Both the position numbers and the translations under genes were made by a program. This document shows, piece by piece, positions 29,107 through 40,095 of a DNA stretch of 64,000 nt. A model generated the notes under the pieces. The model did not search any database, was not told the DNA's origin, and saw only the letters and a program-made list of their open reading frames with translations. Numbering within the stretch: the first letter of the stretch is position 1; every line of letters starts with the position of its first letter. Source of the stretch: Planctomycetota bacterium. GTDB taxonomy: Bacteria; Planctomycetota; UBA1135; GCA-002686595. The DNA is taken from NCBI GenBank assembly GCA_016872715.1, contig VGZD01000004.1, positions 16,285 to 80,284 of the forward strand. The letters are read 5' to 3'.

Positions 29107-29634
29107 ATGTCCGACCTCCAGAGCGCGCAATTTTCCGACGGCGATCCGGGCCTGTTCTCGCTGTCGCAGATCCAGCACCTGATGCGCATCGAGTTCGGCC
29201 GTGCGCAGCGCTACCGCTACCCGCTGTCGGTGTTCGTGATCTCGATCGATCGCCTCGACCACCTGCGCGATCTGTACGGCTACGAATCGAAGGAGGCGGT
29301 GCTCGACGAGGTCGGACGCGTGCTGCAGGGCCTCGCGCGCAGTTGCGATTTCCTAGGGCGACTGGCCGACGATCGGCTGATGGCGGTCGTTCCGCACACG
29401 CCCGCACCCGGACTCAAGGTGCTCGCCGAGCGCGTGCTCGCGGGCGTGCGCACCGTGCAGTTCGAGAGCGACGGCAAGCGCATCCCGATCACGGTCTCCG
29501 TCGGTGGAGCCACCATGACCGATGGGCAGACCCTGTTCTTCGACCAGCTCGTCGCCGGGGCCGAACTCGCGCTCGAGGAAGCGCTGGCCGCGGGCGGAGA
29601 TCGCTTCGTCGTGCGTGACCCGGGCCTCGCCTAG
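29107..29634 (+). CDS. Degenerate GGDEF-domain protein
   Basis: SIDRLDHLRDLYGYES and RSCDFLGRLADDRLM aligned to the RxxD-xxxR-x-GGDEF region; VSVGGATM. Confidence 0.72.
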   Translation: MSDLQSAQFSDGDPGLFSLSQIQHLMRIEFGRAQRYRYPLSVFVISIDRLDHLRDLYGYESKEAVLDEVGRVLQGLARSCDFLGRLADDRLMAVVPHTPAPGLKVLAERVLAGVRTVQFESDGKRIPITVSVGGATMTDGQTLFFDQLVAGAELALEEALAAGGDRFVVRDPGLA

Positions 29635-29650
29635 GCGCTAGGGACGCGCC

Positions 29651-31066
<1,416 letters not shown>

Positions 31067-31107
31067 GCCGAATCGTCGAGCGCGCGTCGTCTGCTAGTCT
31101 CTGCGGC

Positions 31108-31896
31108 ATGTCGGCGGAGAGCGATGCGACGCGCGCGGGCGGGGCGTGGCCCGAGGTCGAGCTCGCGCCGGGCACGCTCGCGATCGCCGACGCGCACCTC
31201 GACGCGGGGCCGCACGCGCCACCCGCACTCGAGTTCGAGGCCTTCCTCGAGCGCGCGCGCACGGCGCCGCGGCTGGTGATTCTGGGCGACCTGTTCGACG
31301 CCTGGGTCGGACCGGCCCACGCCGAACTCGCGGGCGCGCGCCGCGTGCTCGACGCGCTCGCGAGCCTCGTGCGCGCGGGCACGGCGCTCGACATCGTCCA
31401 CGGCAACCGCGACTTCCTGCTCGAGGAGTCGTTCGAGCGGCGCACCGGAGCGCGCGTGCATCCTGCCGGATTGGTCGGGCGCTGCGGCGGCGTGCGCACG
31501 CTGCTGGTGCACGGCGACGAACTGTGCACGCTCGACCACGGCTACCAGCGCCTCAAGCGCGCGCTGCGCTGCGCGCCGATCCGCTGGCTCGCGCCGCGCC
31601 TGCCGCGGCCGCTCGCGCTCGCCGCCGCGCGCCGACTGCGCGCCGCCTCCGTGACGGCCGTGGCACACAAGCCAGCAGAGTCCAAGCGCCAGCAGCGCGC
31701 CGCCGCCAGCGCGCTCGCCGCCTCCGCCCGTGCGCGCCAGCTCGTCGTCGGCCATGCCCATGAATTCCGGGACGAGGAGGACGGGGAGCTGCGTTGGATC
31801 GTGCTCGACGCCTTCGGCGGGCCCCGCGACTGCCTGCGCTGGGGCCCGGACGGGGCTGTGGAGGCCGTTTCCAGCGCCGCCGCGCCCCGTTTCTAG
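31108..31896 (+). CDS. lpxH: UDP-2,3-diacylglucosamine diphosphatase-like metallophosphoesterase
   Basis: GDLFDAWVG, HGNRDFLLEESF, HGDELCTLDHGYQRLKR, GHAHEF. Confidence 0.8.
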   Translation: MSAESDATRAGGAWPEVELAPGTLAIADAHLDAGPHAPPALEFEAFLERARTAPRLVILGDLFDAWVGPAHAELAGARRVLDALASLVRAGTALDIVHGNRDFLLEESFERRTGARVHPAGLVGRCGGVRTLLVHGDELCTLDHGYQRLKRALRCAPIRWLAPRLPRPLALAAARRLRAASVTAVAHKPAESKRQQRAAASALAASARARQLVVGHAHEFRDEEDGELRWIVLDAFGGPRDCLRWGPDGAVEAVSSAAAPRF

Positions 31897-31953
31897 CGCC
31901 CGCGCTTCCCGCGGCCCGAGCTCGCCCGTACACTCTCCGCCCCCTTGCAATCC

Positions 31954-32601
31954 ATGATCGTCGCCATCGACGGACCCGCCGGGGCCGGCAAGAGCACCGT
32001 CGCGAAGTCGTTGGCGAAGCGTCTGGGCCTGCACTTTCTGGACACCGGCGCCATGTACCGCGCCGTGACCCTGCAGGTGCTGCGCCGCGGGCTCGATCCG
32101 GCGAGCGGGAGGGACTGTGCGGCGGTGGCGGGCTCGATCGAGCTCGACTTCGACGCGCAGGGCAAGGTGCTGATCGGCGGGGTCCCCGGAGAGCCGCACA
32201 TCCGCAGCCGCGAGGTCACCGGCCTCGTGTCGGCGGTGAGTGCGCACGCCGAGGTCCGCGACCCGATCGTGGCGCTGCAGCGGGCGCTCGCCGCGCGCTG
32301 GGGCGGCTTGGTGGCGGAGGGCCGCGACATGACCACGGTCGTGTTCCCCGACGCGCCGCACCGGTTCTTTCTCAACGCAAGTTCGCACGAGCGCGCGCGA
32401 CGCCGCGCGCTCGAGCTAGGAACGCCCGACGACCTCGAGCGCATCCGCCTCGAGATCGAGCGCCGCGACGCGCTCGACTCCTCGCGCGGCATCGCCCCGC
32501 TTCGCGTCGGCCCCGGCGTGCGCGAGATCGACACGGACGGCAAGGACGCGACGGACGTGCTCGAGTTGCTCGAGCGCCTGATCGAAGCGCGCGCGCCATG
32601 A
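31954..32601 (+). CDS. cmk: Cytidylate kinase
   Basis: MIVAIDGPAGAGKSTVAKSLAKRLGLHFLDTGAMYRAVT; ORF may begin at TTG 31945. Confidence 0.95.
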   Translation: MIVAIDGPAGAGKSTVAKSLAKRLGLHFLDTGAMYRAVTLQVLRRGLDPASGRDCAAVAGSIELDFDAQGKVLIGGVPGEPHIRSREVTGLVSAVSAHAEVRDPIVALQRALAARWGGLVAEGRDMTTVVFPDAPHRFFLNASSHERARRRALELGTPDDLERIRLEIERRDALDSSRGIAPLRVGPGVREIDTDGKDATDVLELLERLIEARAP

Positions 32602-33242
32602 GTTCCGCGCCCGCGAGCTCCGCTGGCAGTGCGCCGCAGATCCTGACGCACGCGACGCTCGGCTATCACTGCGCGCGCTTCTCGACGTGGAGCTTCGGCG
32701 CGCTGTGGTTCCGCGAGCGCTTCGAGGGTCGCGAGCACTTGCCGCAGCAGGGCGGCGTGGTGGTGGTCTCCAACCACCAGTCGTTCTACGACATCCCGCT
32801 CCTCAGCCACGCGATCGCGCGCCACGTCTCGTTCGTCGCGCGCGACACGCTGGCCAACTTCGCGCCGCTCGCGTGGCTGATGCGCACCTGCGGAGCGGTG
32901 CTCATCAAGCGCGGCGCGCCCGACCGCGCGGCGCTGCGCGAGATGGTGACGCACCTCGAGCGCGGCGACTGTCTGGTCGTGTTCCCCGAAGGCACGCGCA
33001 CCATCGACGGCCGCGTGAGCGGGTTCAAGGCCGGAGCGCTGCTCGCCGCGCGCATGGCGAAGGTGCCGATCGTGCCCTGCTCGATCCGCGGCTCGTTCGA
33101 AGCCCTACCCAAGGGCGCGCTCTTCCCGCGGCCGAAGCGGATCCGCGTGCGCTTTGGCGCCCCGATCGACTCGCACCTTGACGACGCCCTCGAGCGCGCC
33201 CACGCCGCGGTGGTCGAAATGACCGGCGACGGCCGCGCCTAG
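32598..33242 (+). CDS. plsC: 1-acyl-sn-glycerol-3-phosphate acyltransferase (PlsC-like)
   Basis: ATG overlaps cmk stop; NHQSFYD (HX4D) and FPEGTR motifs. Confidence 0.92.
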   Translation: MSSAPASSAGSAPQILTHATLGYHCARFSTWSFGALWFRERFEGREHLPQQGGVVVVSNHQSFYDIPLLSHAIARHVSFVARDTLANFAPLAWLMRTCGAVLIKRGAPDRAALREMVTHLERGDCLVVFPEGTRTIDGRVSGFKAGALLAARMAKVPIVPCSIRGSFEALPKGALFPRPKRIRVRFGAPIDSHLDDALERAHAAVVEMTGDGRA

Positions 33243-33280
33243 CCCCGGCCCCGACCGCAGCAGCGAACTTGCACCCCACG

Positions 33281-33358
33281 AGCATTCCCCGCCGCACGTG
33301 CGACGGGGAGCAGTTCTGAAAACCCCGTTTTCATTCCCGTCCCCAAGGACCCCTTTTC
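33281..33358 (+). promoter_or_regulatory. Structured 5' leader of rpsA
   Basis: Hairpin CCCCGcCGC-ACGT-GCGaCGGGG (33287-33308) followed by perfect TGAAAAC-CCC-GTTTTCA (33317-33333); AAGGA before ATG 33359. Confidence 0.5.
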
Positions 33359-35086
33359 ATGGCTCTCGCCTCCCGCAGGATCAAGCAGTACGACATCGAC
33401 CCCGCCGAACTCGAAAGGCAGCTCGCCGCTGCCATGGGCGAGGTCACCGACGAGCAACTCTCCGTTCAGTTGCACTCCTCGGTCAGGGACATCGCCACCG
33501 GACAGATCGTCAAGGCCGTCGTGGACTCGGTCGACGACCGCACCGGCATGGTCGTGATGGACATCGGCGGCAAGAGCGAGGGCTCGATCCCGCTCGCGGA
33601 GTTCGGCGACACGCTGCCGCACAAGGGCGAGACCTACGAGGTCTTCTACGACGGTCTCGACGAGAACGACACCGCGGTGCTCTCCAAGAAGCGCGCCGAC
33701 CGCCTGCGCGCCTGGGAGCGCGTCAGCCAGAAGTACAACGAAGGCGACGACATCCAGGGCATCTGCCAGCGCAAGATCAAGGGCGGCCTGCTCGTCGACG
33801 TCGAAGGCGTCAACGTGTTCCTGCCCGCGAGCCAGGTCAACCTGCGCCGCACGCACGACATCTCCGACTTCCTCGGCGAGCCGGTGCGCGCGCGCATCAT
33901 CAAGATCGATCAGGAGCGGATGAACATCGTCATCTCGCGCCGCAAGCTGCTCGAGGAAGAGCGCCAGAAGCAGAAGGAGCTCCTGCTCTCCGACATCCAC
34001 GAGGGTCAGGTCCGCAAGGGCGTCGTGAAGAACATCGCCGACTTCGGCGTGTTCGTCGACCTCGGCGGCATCGACGGCCTGCTGCACATCACCGACATGA
34101 CGTGGGGTCGCATCAACCACCCCAGCGAAATGGTCGCTCTCGATCAGGAGATCGAGGTCAAGGTGCTGCGCGTCGACACCGAGCGCGAGCGCATCGCGCT
34201 GGGCCTGAAGCAGAAGCAGGCCAGCCCGTGGGATGGCATCGAGTCGCGCTACCCCGTCGCGTCCAAGCGCGTCGGCGAGGTCGTGAACATCATGTCCTAC
34301 GGCGCGTTCGTGAAGCTCGAGGACGGCGTGGAAGGTCTGGTCCACATCTCCGAGATGAGCTGGACGCGGCGCATCAACCACCCCAGCGAGCTCGTCAAGA
34401 CCGGCGACAAGGTCGAGGTCGTGGTGCTCGAGTACAACAAGGACAAGCAGGAGATCTCGCTCGGCATGAAGCAGGCCGAGACCAATCCCTGGGAGCTCGT
34501 CGAGCAGCACTACCCGGTCGGCACGGTCATCGAAGGCACGGTGCGCAACCTCACCTCCTACGGCGCGTTCGTGGAGATCGAGGAAGGCATCGACGGCCTG
34601 CTGCACGTCTCCGACATGTCGTGGACCAAGAAGATCACGCACCCCTCGGAGATGGTGAAGAAGGGCGACAAGCTGCGCTGCGTCGTGCTCAGCGTCGATA
34701 CGCAAAAGAAGCGCATCGCGCTCGGCTACAAGCAGCTCTCCAACGACCCGTGGATGGACCACATCCCGAACAACTACCACGTCGGCGACCTGCTCTCGGG
34801 CCACGTCACGAAGATCACCAACTTCGGTGCCTTCGTGAAGCTCGAGGACGACCTCGAAGGCCTGCTGCACATCAGCGAGCTCTCCGACCACAAGATCCAA
34901 AGCCCCGAGGACGTCGTCCGCCCGGGCATGAAGATCGAAGTGCGCGTGATCCGCGTCGACACCGAGGAGCGCAAGATCGGCCTCTCGTTCGTCCACGCGG
35001 ACTTCGAGGAGAACAAGCCGCTGTTCGAGCAGATCGAGAAGGACCGGCTCAACCCCAAGCCGCCCGAAGGTACGCAACCGGCCTGA
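33359..35086 (+). CDS. rpsA: 30S ribosomal protein S1
   Basis: Six S1-type repeats (e.g. GVVKNIADFGVFVDLGGIDGLLHITDMTWGRINHPSE); cmk-rpsA synteny. Confidence 0.97.
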   Translation: MALASRRIKQYDIDPAELERQLAAAMGEVTDEQLSVQLHSSVRDIATGQIVKAVVDSVDDRTGMVVMDIGGKSEGSIPLAEFGDTLPHKGETYEVFYDGLDENDTAVLSKKRADRLRAWERVSQKYNEGDDIQGICQRKIKGGLLVDVEGVNVFLPASQVNLRRTHDISDFLGEPVRARIIKIDQERMNIVISRRKLLEEERQKQKELLLSDIHEGQVRKGVVKNIADFGVFVDLGGIDGLLHITDMTWGRINHPSEMVALDQEIEVKVLRVDTERERIALGLKQKQASPWDGIESRYPVASKRVGEVVNIMSYGAFVKLEDGVEGLVHISEMSWTRRINHPSELVKTGDKVEVVVLEYNKDKQEISLGMKQAETNPWELVEQHYPVGTVIEGTVRNLTSYGAFVEIEEGIDGLLHVSDMSWTKKITHPSEMVKKGDKLRCVVLSVDTQKKRIALGYKQLSNDPWMDHIPNNYHVGDLLSGHVTKITNFGAFVKLEDDLEGLLHISELSDHKIQSPEDVVRPGMKIEVRVIRVDTEERKIGLSFVHADFEENKPLFEQIEKDRLNPKPPEGTQPA

Positions 35087-35108
35087 TCTGCGTCGCTAGG
35101 ATGGGGGC

Positions 35109-36236
35109 GTGAAGTGCCTCCCCCTCCTCGCTGGAATGCTGGCCGCCCTGCTCGCCGCATGCGCGACGCAGGGCGGCTCCGTTTCCGCGGCGGCGCTCGC
35201 GCACCTCGAGCGCGCCGAGGAGCGTGAGCGCGAAGGCGACCTCGCCCTCGCCCGCACCGAACTGGAGCTCGCCAAGCGCCAAGGGCTCGGCGTCGGACGA
35301 CTCCACGATCGCGGCACGCGGCTGGAGTTCGCCCTCGCCACCGCCGAACTCGAGCCGTTCCGCGGCTTGTTCGACGAACTCTCCGCGGCGCTCGAGCGCC
35401 GCGACCACGAGCTGGCAGCGCGCCTGGTGTTGCGCGCCGACGCCCTGCGTCCGCGCGGCGCCGCGGCTCACAAGCTCACTGCCTTCCGCAACATCCTCGA
35501 CGGCCGTCGCACGGCGGAGGCGCTCGGGGTGCGACTCGCGGCCGAGCCCACCGGCGCGGAAGGCGAGTACCGCGTCACGCTGCACGCGCGCCACGAACTC
35601 GCCCTGACCGTGCGCCTGCGCTGCCCGGGGAGCGCGCTCAAGTTCCTCTCGCTCGGCGTGAATGAAGCCGGCATCGAGAGCCGCGCTCGGCGCCGCGTGC
35701 TCACCGACGCGCTCGCGGACCTCGAAATCGAGAGCGGGCGCGACGTCGAAGTCGTGCTCGGCACCTACTACGTGCCCGCGCGCGGTCTGGTCGTCGCGCG
35801 CGGACGCTGGACGCTCTCGACGCTCGGCGGGACGATCGAGCTGGGAGAGCGAGTGTTGCCCGCCAACAGTTTCGTGGCCGCGGGATGCGAGGTCGTGCGC
35901 CTCGATCCGCGCCTGCCCTCGAGCGCGGTCGAGCCGGCGGAATTCGCGCGCTACGTCGAGCGCGGAGCCCCGTCGCTGCCGGCGTTGCTCGAGCGAGCGG
36001 GCCGACTCGCCCCCGAACGCCGCGACGAGGCGCTCGACCTCGCGACGCCCGCGCTGGCGCGCTACCTCCCCGAGGAACTCGAGCGCATCGCCCCCGCCCT
36101 GCGCTGGCTCTGTGGACTCGACGAGCCGCCGCTCGACGCGCGCGGCTGGAAGGCGTGGCTGGAGGCCCGCGGCTCGCGCGCGCGAGATCCGGCGCGACCG
36201 GCGCTCGACTTGCCGAGTGCCGAACGCCAATCTTGA
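35109..36236 (+). CDS. Hypothetical lipoprotein
   Basis: GTG start; lipobox LLAACATQGG; no recognised domain. Confidence 0.65.
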   Translation: MKCLPLLAGMLAALLAACATQGGSVSAAALAHLERAEEREREGDLALARTELELAKRQGLGVGRLHDRGTRLEFALATAELEPFRGLFDELSAALERRDHELAARLVLRADALRPRGAAAHKLTAFRNILDGRRTAEALGVRLAAEPTGAEGEYRVTLHARHELALTVRLRCPGSALKFLSLGVNEAGIESRARRRVLTDALADLEIESGRDVEVVLGTYYVPARGLVVARGRWTLSTLGGTIELGERVLPANSFVAAGCEVVRLDPRLPSSAVEPAEFARYVERGAPSLPALLERAGRLAPERRDEALDLATPALARYLPEELERIAPALRWLCGLDEPPLDARGWKAWLEARGSRARDPARPALDLPSAERQS

Positions 36237-36253
36237 GCGAGGGAAACCCGCCC

Positions 36254-37432
36254 ATGAACGACTTCGAGATCCTCACCCGCAGCGCCGTCGACGTGATCGA
36301 GAGCAGCGAGCTGCGCAAGCGCCTCGCGCACGCCGCGTCGAAGCACGCCAAGCTGCGCGTCAAGTTCGGCATGGACCCGAGCTCGCCCGACCTCCACGTG
36401 GGCCACTCGGTCCAACTGCTGCGACTGCGCGCGATGCAGCAGGCGGGGCACCAGATCGTGCTGATCGTGGGCGACGCCACGGCGATGGTGGGGGATCCCT
36501 CCGGCCGCAACAAGCTGCGGCCGCAGCTCTCGCGCGAGGACGTCGAGCGCAACCTCGTCACGTATCAGGAGCAGGCCGCGCGCGTGCTCGACATGTCGCG
36601 CACCGAGGTGCACCGCAACTCCGAGTGGTTCGACACGATGCGCTTCGAGGACGTGCTGCGCCTCGCCGGCAAGGCGACGGTCGCGCGCATGCTCGAACGC
36701 GACACCTTCGAGAAGCGCATGCAGGCTGGTGAGGCGATCGGCGTCCACGAGTTCCTGTACCCGCTGATGCAAGGCTGGGACAGCGTGATGATCCGCTCCG
36801 ACGTCGAGATCGGTGGCACCGACCAGCTCTTCAACCTGCTCGTCGGACGCGAACTGCAGGAAAAAGAAGGCCAAGCCCCGCAGATTTGCCTGACCTTCCC
36901 GCTGATCAACGGGCTCGACGGCCGCAAGATGTCGAAGAGCTACGGCAACTCCATCGGGCTCACCGAGAGCGCGGGCGAGATGTTCGGCAAGGTGATGAGC
37001 CTTGGCGACGACGTGATGCGCACGTGGTTCACGCTGCTGACGGACCTGCCCGAGGCGGAGATCGCGGCGCTGCTCGCGGGTCACCCGCGCGCGGCCAAGG
37101 CGCGCCTAGGCGAGGAACTCGCCGCGTTCTACCACGGCCGCGAAGCGGGCCGCGCCGCGAGCGCGGCCTTCGATCGAGTGTTCCGCGACCGCGAGCTGCC
37201 CAGCGACATCCCCGAGGTCGAACATGCGTGGCCCTCCGACGGCGTGCCGCTCGCGGTCCTGTGCCGCGATCTGGGACTCGCTCCGAGCTCGAGCGAGGCC
37301 CGCCGCACGATCGAGCAAGGCGGCGTCAAGCTGGCCGGAGAAGTCCAGCGGGACCCGAAGTTCGTCGTGCATCGCCCGAGCGCGCCGCTGCTGGTGCAGT
37401 TCGGCAAGCGCAAGCTCGTGCGCGTGCACTGA
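36254..37432 (+). CDS. tyrS: Tyrosyl-tRNA synthetase
   Basis: FGMDPSSPDLHVGHS, GGTDQLFN, KMSKSYGN. Confidence 0.96.
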   Translation: MNDFEILTRSAVDVIESSELRKRLAHAASKHAKLRVKFGMDPSSPDLHVGHSVQLLRLRAMQQAGHQIVLIVGDATAMVGDPSGRNKLRPQLSREDVERNLVTYQEQAARVLDMSRTEVHRNSEWFDTMRFEDVLRLAGKATVARMLERDTFEKRMQAGEAIGVHEFLYPLMQGWDSVMIRSDVEIGGTDQLFNLLVGRELQEKEGQAPQICLTFPLINGLDGRKMSKSYGNSIGLTESAGEMFGKVMSLGDDVMRTWFTLLTDLPEAEIAALLAGHPRAAKARLGEELAAFYHGREAGRAASAAFDRVFRDRELPSDIPEVEHAWPSDGVPLAVLCRDLGLAPSSSEARRTIEQGGVKLAGEVQRDPKFVVHRPSAPLLVQFGKRKLVRVH

Positions 37433-37533
37433 ACGCGCGCTCAGCGGCGCGCGATGTGGTTCTCGAACGCGCGCTCAGCGGCGCGCGATGTGGTTCTCGA
37501 ACGCGCGCTCAGCGGCGCGCGATGGGGATCTCG
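37432..37533. repeat. 34-bp x3 tandem array between the convergent tyrS and DUF1573 genes
   Basis: Units start at 37432, 37466 and 37500: aacgcgcgctcagcggcgcgcgatgtggttctcg (third with tgt->ggg and ttc->atc-type changes). Confidence 0.96.
37434..37521. terminator. Triplicated putative terminator stem-loop
   Basis: CGCGCGC-TCAGCG-GCGCGCG perfect 7-bp stems at 37434-37453, 37468-37487, 37502-37521; no U-tract. Confidence 0.5.
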
Positions 37534-38708
37534 AAGCGGGCGTAGTTCGCGTCGTCGGTGGTGACGATGACGCGGCCAGCGAGCTTGCCGAGCGACACGT
37601 TCGCGCCCGGATCGACACTGATGCGCCAGCGCGCCGCGCGGCCATCCTGCACGGGAGCGGCGGGCTCGGTCTGCACGATCAGGCCCTCGGTGCCCGGCCC
37701 TTCGATGCTCGCGCCGGTGATCGCGATCGTCTGGCCCGCGAGCCGCGCGAAGAGCTCCGTGCGCGCGATCTCGCGACCGAGCTCGCCGTCGCGCAGGAAC
37801 AGCATGCGCGCCGGAGCGACCTCGACGTCCTCGGTCGCCGTCCAACGCACCTTGACCTCGTAGGGACGGCCCTCGCCGACGCCGGAGGCGTCCGTGGTGG
37901 AGATGCGCAGCACGCGCTGCTGCGGTCCGAGCGGCAGGGGCGCTCGCACGGCGACGTGCAGGCTCCAGACCGAGGCGACGCCCATGGGACTCGCCTCGGC
38001 GAGCGTGGCGCCGATCTCTGGGCCGGTCTCCAACACGTCGAGCAAGCGTCGGCCCGAGTCGCCGATGGTGGCGATGTCGACGCGCCCGAGTGCGCCGCCG
38101 TTGCGCGGGATGCGCGCTAGGTCGAGCTCCGTCGGCACGCACTGGAAGGCGCTCAGGACCTTCATGCGCAGCTCGATCGACAGGTACGGGTCGTGGTCGT
38201 CGTCGGTCGTCAGGCGCACGACCACCAGCTTGTCCTTGTTGCGCGCGGGGGAGAGGCGGCTGTCGACGAACAGGGTGAGCTCGACCACCGCCTGCGGCGG
38301 CACCACGAGCACGCCGGAGGAAGCGCGCGCGTCGCCGACGATGCGCTCGCCCGCGGCGGTGAGCGCGGCGATCGAGGGAATCGTGCAGGAACAACCGGCG
38401 AGCACGCTGTCGATCGTGATGGCGTGGTCCTCGACGTTGCGCATCCGCACGGTGGCGGTGGTGGAATCGCCCAGCTCGAGGTCGCCGACGTCGACCCAGT
38501 TGGGGTGGGCGGGGTGCTGGGGATCGAGGAACACCAAGCCGCGCTCGTCTTGCCCGTGGACCTCGGCGCCCCCCTCCGCCTGTGCGTCGGCGTGCGCGTG
38601 GCCAGATGATTCGTGGCCGGACGAATCGTGGCCGCTGGGGACGTCGTCGGAGCAGCCGGGGAGCGACAGCAAGAGCGGAAGCAGGCAGGAGAGGATGCTG
38701 CGGGGCAT
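37509..38708 (-). CDS. DUF1573-type lipoprotein with His-rich N-terminal linker
   Basis: Lipobox LSLPGCSDD; SVLAGCSCTIPS typical of DUF1573; GHDSSGHESSGHAHADA. Confidence 0.75.
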   Translation of the reverse strand: MPRSILSCLLPLLLSLPGCSDDVPSGHDSSGHESSGHAHADAQAEGGAEVHGQDERGLVFLDPQHPAHPNWVDVGDLELGDSTTATVRMRNVEDHAITIDSVLAGCSCTIPSIAALTAAGERIVGDARASSGVLVVPPQAVVELTLFVDSRLSPARNKDKLVVVRLTTDDDHDPYLSIELRMKVLSAFQCVPTELDLARIPRNGGALGRVDIATIGDSGRRLLDVLETGPEIGATLAEASPMGVASVWSLHVAVRAPLPLGPQQRVLRISTTDASGVGEGRPYEVKVRWTATEDVEVAPARMLFLRDGELGREIARTELFARLAGQTIAITGASIEGPGTEGLIVQTEPAAPVQDGRAARWRISVDPGANVSLGKLAGRVIVTTDDANYARFEIPIARR

Positions 38709-38786
38709 GGGGGCGGCGGGCGTGCGGGGCGCGGCGGGGGAGTGTGCAATTGAACCGCGCGCCGCGCTAGGGACAATACTCGTGCC

Positions 38787-40064
38787 ATGCACAACACCAC
38801 CGCGACCAACCCCTCGAGCGCCTCGCCCCTCGCCGCAGCCCGCACCGACCTTGCCCTGTGGGGGGCCGTCGCGCAGGAGACGCACCGTCAGGAGAGCCAG
38901 CTCGAGCTGATCGCGAGTGAGAACCACACCTCGCGCGAGGTCATGGCCGCCATGGGCACGGTGCTCACGAACAAGTACGCCGAGGGCTACCCCGGCAAGC
39001 GCTACTACGGCGGCTGCGAGTTCGTCGACGTGGTGGAAGACCTCGCCCGCGACCGCGCTAAGGAGCTGTTTGGCGCCGCCCACGCCAACGTGCAGGCCCA
39101 CAGCGGAACGCAGGCCAACGTCGCGGCCCTGATGGCGCTCGCCAAGCCCCGCGACCGCGTGCTCGCCATGTCGCTCGACCACGGCGGACACCTCTCGCAC
39201 GGCCACCCCAAGAACTTCTCGGGCCTGTTCTACGAGTTCCAGAGCTACGGGGTCGAGAAGGGCAGCGAGCTGCTCGACATGGATCGCGTGCGCGCGAAGG
39301 CGCTCGAGTTCAAGCCCGCCGTGATCATGGCCGGCGCGTCGGCCTACTCACGCGGCATCGACTTCGCGGCCTTCGGCGCCATCGCGCGCGAGGTCGGAGC
39401 GAAATTGATCGTCGATCAGGCGCACATCGCGGGCCTCGTCGCGGGCGGAATGCACGCAACGCCGGTGCCGCACGCCGACGTGGTGACGATGACGACGCAC
39501 AAGACCCTGCGCGGCCCGCGCGGCGGCGCGATCGTGTGCAACGACGAGAACGTCGCCAAGGCGATCAACTCGGCGGTGTTCCCCGGCGATCAGGGCGGTC
39601 CGTTCATGCACGTCATCGCGGCCAAGGCGGTCGCCTTCCGTGAAGCGCTCGCGCCGGAGTTTGGCGCCTATGCCAAGCAGGTGTGCGCCAACGCCAAGGT
39701 GCTCGCCGAGGCGCTCGCCGCGCGCGGACTGCGCATCGTGTCGGGCGGCACCGACAACCACCTGATGCTCGTCGACGTCACGCCGATGAAGCTCACGGGC
39801 AAGGACGCCGAGCACGTGCTGCACTCGGTCGACCTGACCTGCAACAAGAACCTGATCCCCTACGACCAAAACCCGCCCATGAAGGCCTCGGGTGTGCGTC
39901 TGGGCACCGCCGCCATCACCACGCGCGGCCTGCGCGAGACGCACATGCGCCAACTCGGGAACTGGATCGCCGACGTGCTCGCCGAGCCGACCAACGCGTC
40001 GGTGGCCGCACGCGTGAAGCGCGAAGTCGCGGAGCTCTGCCGCGCACATCCGATCTACGCCTGA
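38787..40064 (+). CDS. glyA: Serine hydroxymethyltransferase
   Basis: [30 protein letters not shown] (PLP Lys). Confidence 0.96.
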   Translation: MHNTTATNPSSASPLAAARTDLALWGAVAQETHRQESQLELIASENHTSREVMAAMGTVLTNKYAEGYPGKRYYGGCEFVDVVEDLARDRAKELFGAAHANVQAHSGTQANVAALMALAKPRDRVLAMSLDHGGHLSHGHPKNFSGLFYEFQSYGVEKGSELLDMDRVRAKALEFKPAVIMAGASAYSRGIDFAAFGAIAREVGAKLIVDQAHIAGLVAGGMHATPVPHADVVTMTTHKTLRGPRGGAIVCNDENVAKAINSAVFPGDQGGPFMHVIAAKAVAFREALAPEFGAYAKQVCANAKVLAEALAARGLRIVSGGTDNHLMLVDVTPMKLTGKDAEHVLHSVDLTCNKNLIPYDQNPPMKASGVRLGTAAITTRGLRETHMRQLGNWIADVLAEPTNASVAARVKREVAELCRAHPIYA

Positions 40065-40095
40065 GGCGCGAGCGCTGAAGCCGCCCGCTCAGGCG
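40059..40095. terminator. Possible bidirectional terminator between convergent genes
   Basis: CGCCTGAG (40059-40066) / CTCAGGCG (40088-40095) inverted repeat containing both stop codons. Confidence 0.4.

Noticed and set aside
37432-37533. CRISPR array or REP element
   Set aside because: No spacers; unit is a local copy of the adjacent gene 3' end, and no second location with the same sequence was seen
37441-38394. Alternative 317-aa minus ORF with ENHIARR* C-terminus
   Set aside because: Different frame from the DUF1573 gene; exists only because the 34-bp repeat re-encodes the stop region
38745-38786. Sigma-70 promoter between DUF1573 and glyA (TTGAAC...ACAATACT)
   Set aside because: -10 match is poor; not supportable without TSS data
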